The notes under the pieces: model-generated
The model's input: the letters and a program-made list of their open reading frames with translations, nothing else
Told to the model about the DNA's origin: nothing
The model's database searches: none
Shown: piece by piece, positions 14,292 to 16,160 of the stretch
How the letters are laid out: every line of letters starts with the position of its first letter
How positions within the stretch are numbered: the first letter of the stretch is position 1
Assembly: GCA_904419835.1 (NCBI GenBank)
Contig: CAJFTA010000053.1
Location: forward strand, 1 to 16,160
Length of the DNA: 16,160 bases
Reading direction: 5' to 3'
Source: an uncultured Pseudoflavonifractor sp.
GTDB taxonomy: Bacteria; Bacillota; Clostridia; Oscillospirales; Oscillospiraceae
Translations under genes and position numbers: made by a program

Positions 14292-14330
14292 CCCCCTGAT
14301 GTAGTACTTCCATTTTCCTACATCAGGGGG
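14292..14330. repeat. Perfect inverted repeat in AT-rich spacer (second)
   Basis: CCCCCTGATGTAG (14292-14304) and CTACATCAGGGGG (14318-14330) form a 13-bp perfect stem with a 13-base loop, followed by GGTTTGTCT. It could be a weak terminator or the scar of a lost mobile element. No ORF is attached. Confidence 0.7.
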
Positions 14331-14432
14331 GGTTTGTCTATTGTCCGCTTTTACAGGTTCAGCTCATTGGCCGGGGCGCTTTTGGGGGATACGGTCGGGG
14401 ATAAGTACGCCGCCGGAGGGCGGCGGGGGCCT

Positions 14433-14666
14433 TCAGCCCCGGCTGCAGGAGCAGGAGGAGCCGGAGTCCAGCTCCACGGCGGCCTGCAGGCTGGCGGAGC
14501 CCCGGGTCATATAGGCCGGCATGGCCACGTAGACCGGGAAACTGTCCCCGGAGGGGGCGGAATCCCACACGGGGCGGTCGGGGAAGGAGGGAAGGGTGAC
14601 GGCGCCGCCGTTCCCACAGGAGCACCCGCAGCAGCAACAGCGGCGGCGGTTGAAGCAATTGCACAT
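14433..14666 (-). CDS. Cysteine-rich miniprotein, unknown function (77 aa)
   Basis: Ten of 77 residues are cysteine. Eight lie in the first 17 residues (C2, C4, C10-C13, C15, C17), with four in a row after an RRR, and two end the protein in SCSCSRG. Between them is a cysteine-free middle, LPSFPDRPVWDSAP and DSFPVYVAMPAYMTRG, that looks folded. The ATG at 14664-14666 is preferred because the product then begins MCNCF; the ribosome site is only GGGGGA, and the frame is open to 14720. There is no signal peptide. Cysteine spacing suits metal binding or disulfide cross-linking, as in spore-coat or metallothionein-like proteins, but I do not recognise the family. The two-ended cysteine pattern and stable reading frame argue for a real gene. 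Confidence 0.55.
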   Translation of the reverse strand: MCNCFNRRRCCCCGCSCGNGGAVTLPSFPDRPVWDSAPSGDSFPVYVAMPAYMTRGSASLQAAVELDSGSSCSCSRG

Positions 14667-14938
14667 ATGAGTATCCCCCAAAACAGATTTGGCAGGGCGG
14701 GGACGGGATCTCCGCCCCACAGCACAGTATATGCCCGCCCGCCCTCGGGGGTGCCGGGCAGAGCTGACCTGACGGGGCAGGGGGCTTAAATCACGGCTGC
14801 TCCAATAGTTCAGACGGTCAAAGATACCGCTGCGCTGCGATGGGCAGCAACGCGCAAAAATAACGCGGAAGGGCTGCGCACGATAAAGCGGGGTCTATGG
14901 AGTTTGCCGACTGAATTGCTCCAAATCCATAAAGAACC
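14667..14938. other. Intergenic region with no supported gene
   Basis: Read on both strands, this stretch between the Cys-rich protein and the cold-shock gene shows no ribosome site with a plausible frame. Bases 14808-14930 are moderate in GC and contain several short CGC/GCG-rich inverted pieces (for example GATACCGCTGCGCTGCGATG). It may be another worn intergenic repeat. The promoter of the Cys-rich gene should lie at its left end but is not obvious. Confidence 0.5.
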
Positions 14939-14974
14939 AACACCCCCGCCGGGCGGCAGCCCGGCGGGGGTGTT
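14939..14974. terminator. Strong hairpin terminator after the cold-shock gene
   Basis: A 16-bp perfect stem (AACACCCCCGCCGGGC, loop GGCA, GCCCGGCGGGGGTGTT) lies 21 bases beyond the cspA-like stop. The better T run is on the plus side; on the minus strand the following GGTTCTTT is only moderately T-rich, so it probably works in both directions with uneven strength. Confidence 0.7.
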
Positions 14975-14995
14975 TTATCTCCGCAGTCGATTCGA

Positions 14996-15208
14996 TTAGA
15001 GAGGACGGACGTTGACAGCGCGGAGCTTGCCGGCGTCCTTGGGATCGGGCTCAGTGTCGTAGGACACCTTCTGGCCCTCGGCGAGGGTCTTGAAGCCGTC
15101 CACCAGGATGGCGGAGAAGTGGACGAACACGTCGCCGCTGCCGTCGTCGTTGGAGATGAAGCCGAAGCCCTTGGTCTCATTGAACCACTTTACAGTACCC
15201 TGATACAT
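14996..15208 (-). CDS. Cold-shock protein (CspA family)
   Basis: 70 residues, the usual size. This is a single OB-fold domain that binds single-stranded RNA and DNA and acts as an RNA chaperone. RNP1 (KGFGFI) and RNP2 (VFVHFS) are intact, the start is MYQGTVKWFNETKG, and the end AVNVRPL is typical. The usual SIDG-like loop is changed to VDGFKTL. ATG at 15208 has GGAGG eight bases upstream; longer frames to 15259 lack a site. A leader of about 127 nt follows the promoter at 15342-15370, as in other cold-shock genes. Confidence 0.96.
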   Translation of the reverse strand: MYQGTVKWFNETKGFGFISNDDGSGDVFVHFSAILVDGFKTLAEGQKVSYDTEPDPKDAGKLRAVNVRPL

Positions 15209-15341
15209 GCTGGTACCTCCTGCAAAAAATTTGATCTCTGCGCAAAAGAAAACCCACACCTCTGCTTGTCATCCATCCAGTGAGCAGACGATGACTTACA
15301 AAAATGTGAGTTCAGGTCGTGCATAGAAAAGATCAGGCTAT
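15209..15341 (-). promoter_or_regulatory. Long 5' leader of the cold-shock gene
   Basis: About 127 nt of untranslated RNA, AT-richer than its surroundings, lies between the predicted mRNA start and the ATG. Long structured leaders act as thermosensors in enterobacterial cspA; the same role here is inference from position and length. Confidence 0.4.
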
Positions 15342-15370
15342 ATAATAGCATCGGTTGGGAAGGTTGTCAA
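15342..15370 (-). promoter_or_regulatory. Promoter of the cold-shock gene
   Basis: On the minus strand, a perfect -35 TTGACA (15365-15370) and -10 TATTAT (15342-15347) are 17 bases apart. Confidence 0.8.
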
Positions 15371-15398
15371 CAGAAATAAATTGCCCATGCCCGGGCGG

Positions 15399-15836
15399 TC
15401 ACACCCGCTCCCGGTCCTGGTTGGCCGCCAGCAGGGCCCGGACGGTCTCAGGGCCGTAGGAGAGCAGCCGGCCGTACTCCCGGGCGATCTGGGTCCGGTT
15501 GCCGCCGAAGTAGGCCCGCTCGGCCACCATGGACGCCTTCCGCTCCTTGAGCCGCAGGTACTCCCCCAGCACGTGGTCCGCCCGGTAGAAGAGGTAGAGA
15601 TACTTCCCCCGGGTGGCCGACAGGGGGAAGAGGTCGGTGACCAGGGGCGCCTCCTCCGGATAGCACTTCACCCCGTACTGCCCCGCGATTTTCCCGGCAA
15701 AGGGGCCCAGCTCCTCCCACTCCGCCCGGCTGTCCACCGGGTGGCTCAGGGCCAGGTTCTTCACCCCCGCCCGCACCATCTCGCAGAAGCAGTCCATCAC
15801 GCCGCAGCGGTAGGAATATGTATCAATCTCGCGCAT
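15399..15836 (-). CDS. Conserved-looking hypothetical protein (145 aa)
   Basis: I do not recognise this family. It is a soluble protein with balanced charge and no signal peptide or membrane helix. The N-terminal third (residues 1-50) has MREIDTYSYRCGVMDCFCEMVRAG with three cysteines and LALSHPVDSRAEW. The middle has YGVKCYPEEAPLVTDLFP. The C-terminal part is mainly helical and basic (YLRLKERKASMVAERAYFGG, then NRTQIAREYGRLLSYGPETV). AGGAGG lies ten bases before the ATG at 15836; an ATG closer to it opens only a very short other frame (ATG GCT GAT GCG CGA GAT TGA). Normal codon composition and a candidate promoter at 15869-15897 support expression as a single gene. Confidence 0.75.
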   Translation of the reverse strand: MREIDTYSYRCGVMDCFCEMVRAGVKNLALSHPVDSRAEWEELGPFAGKIAGQYGVKCYPEEAPLVTDLFPLSATRGKYLYLFYRADHVLGEYLRLKERKASMVAERAYFGGNRTQIAREYGRLLSYGPETVRALLAANQDRERV

Positions 15837-15868
15837 CAGCCATCAGCCTCCTGTTAGTTGCATTTTCC

Positions 15869-15897
15869 ATTTTACACCAAAAAAGACGGGAGAACAA
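15869..15897 (-). promoter_or_regulatory. Candidate promoter of the 145-aa protein gene
   Basis: On the minus strand, -10 TAAAAT (15869-15874) lies 17 bases after a weak -35 TTGTTC (15892-15897), giving an mRNA start near 15862 and a short leader. Confidence 0.5.
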
Positions 15898-15911
15898 GGG
15901 AAAAATGGCGC

Positions 15912-15939
15912 AGGTCCCGGGCGAATAAGCCCGGGACCT
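15912..15939. other. Perfect hairpin upstream of the 145-aa protein gene
   Basis: AGGTCCCGGGC, loop GAATAA, GCCCGGGACCT is an 11-bp perfect stem. On the minus strand it is followed, after GCGCCA, by TTTTT, so it may be a terminator that insulates the gene from transcripts entering from the right. Confidence 0.6.
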
Positions 15940-15971
15940 CAGCGTGTCGAAAAACCTCGGTTGAACAGAAT

Positions 15972-16160
15972 CCGCCTGTGTCGGGGCGGGGGAGCGCGAG
16001 GGGGCAGCCGCCCGCCTCGCGTGGAATCGAATGCCCCTGGGAGCCTTGCTGTGCAAGGCTCCCGGGGAGCGGAGCGAGGACTTTTGCGCCGCTGTGCGGC
16101 GCGAAAGTAACGGCATTTTTGAAGGCTGTCGAAAAAGTCCAGGGACTTTTTCGACAGCCT
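15972..16160. repeat. Interspersed multi-hairpin repeat (copy C)
   Basis: A 189-bp copy of the element at 11707-11894. It contains, in order, a CGCGAGG/CCTCGCG stem, a long hairpin CCCCTGGGAGCCTTGC-TGT-GCAAGGCTCCCGGGG (near 16034-16068), GCGCCGC-TGT-GCGGCGC, and the terminal hairpin with an 18-bp stem (16123-16160). Its last 95 bases are identical to the first 95 of the window. It runs to the window edge and may continue. Confidence 0.88.

Noticed and set aside
14818..15180. A 120-aa minus-strand frame overlapping the cold-shock gene
   Set aside because: It overlaps the certain cold-shock gene in another frame and runs through the terminator into non-coding DNA.
15823..16116. A 97-aa minus-strand frame rich in Arg, Ala and Pro through the interspersed repeat
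   Set aside because: Its composition comes from the GC-rich repeat, and the same kind of frame occurs at the other copy; no start signals are present.

Overview
The window looks like chromosomal DNA of a high-GC gut Firmicute, most like the Oscillospiraceae (Flavonifractor/Lawsonibacter/Intestinimonas type). The evidence is sigma-A type promoters (TTGACA-17-TATAAT), strong AGGAGG ribosome sites, GC-rich coding sequence, a VanR-like response regulator, a PadR-DUF2812 pair and a lar (nickel-pincer cofactor) operon. The genus is inferred from style and gene content; no sequence search was run.

Layout. 1-211: the tail of an interspersed hairpin repeat and a terminator. 212-1222: a small membrane protein and an orphan OmpR/VanR-type response regulator. 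1265-1666: a perfect consensus promoter, tRNA-Met, tRNA-Glu, tRNA-Val and a terminator. 1762-3530, minus strand: a PadR repressor translationally coupled to a DUF2812 membrane protein, with two palindromic operators at its promoter. 3632-4746: a two-helix membrane protein and a Bax-inhibitor-1 family membrane protein. 4799-11376, minus strand: one seven-gene operon, larE-larB-larC-fmdE-substrate-binding lipoprotein-FecCD permease-ATPase, preceded by a strong promoter and a leader of about 180 nt with an intrinsic terminator. 11377-12009: non-coding, with a Pho-box-like direct repeat and a cluster of hairpin repeats. 12010-13143, minus: aldo/keto reductase with a C-terminal ferredoxin-like region. 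13335-14123: peptidoglycan amidase with an SLH-like tail. 14143-14330: terminator and two long hairpins. 14433-14666, minus: a cysteine-rich miniprotein. 14996-15370, minus: cold-shock protein with a long leader. 15399-15897, minus: an unrecognised 145-aa protein. 15972-16160: a second full copy of the interspersed repeat, whose last 95 bases are identical to bases 1-95.

The centrepiece is the lar operon. LarB, LarC and LarE together make the nickel-pincer nucleotide cofactor from nicotinic acid adenine dinucleotide. Here they are joined, mostly with overlapping stop and start codons, to an FmdE-family metal-binding protein and a complete class II metal/chelate ABC importer. LarC carries a tract of 22 histidines in 40 residues. 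The simplest reading is one unit that imports nickel and builds the cofactor. The racemase/epimerase that would use it (LarA) is not in the window. The terminator in the leader, with an upstream segment that mimics its distal arm, suggests control by transcription attenuation, possibly a metal or cofactor riboswitch. I could not match the leader to any riboswitch class I know. This leader is the best candidate for something undescribed; the structured interspersed repeats and the Cys-rich miniprotein come next.
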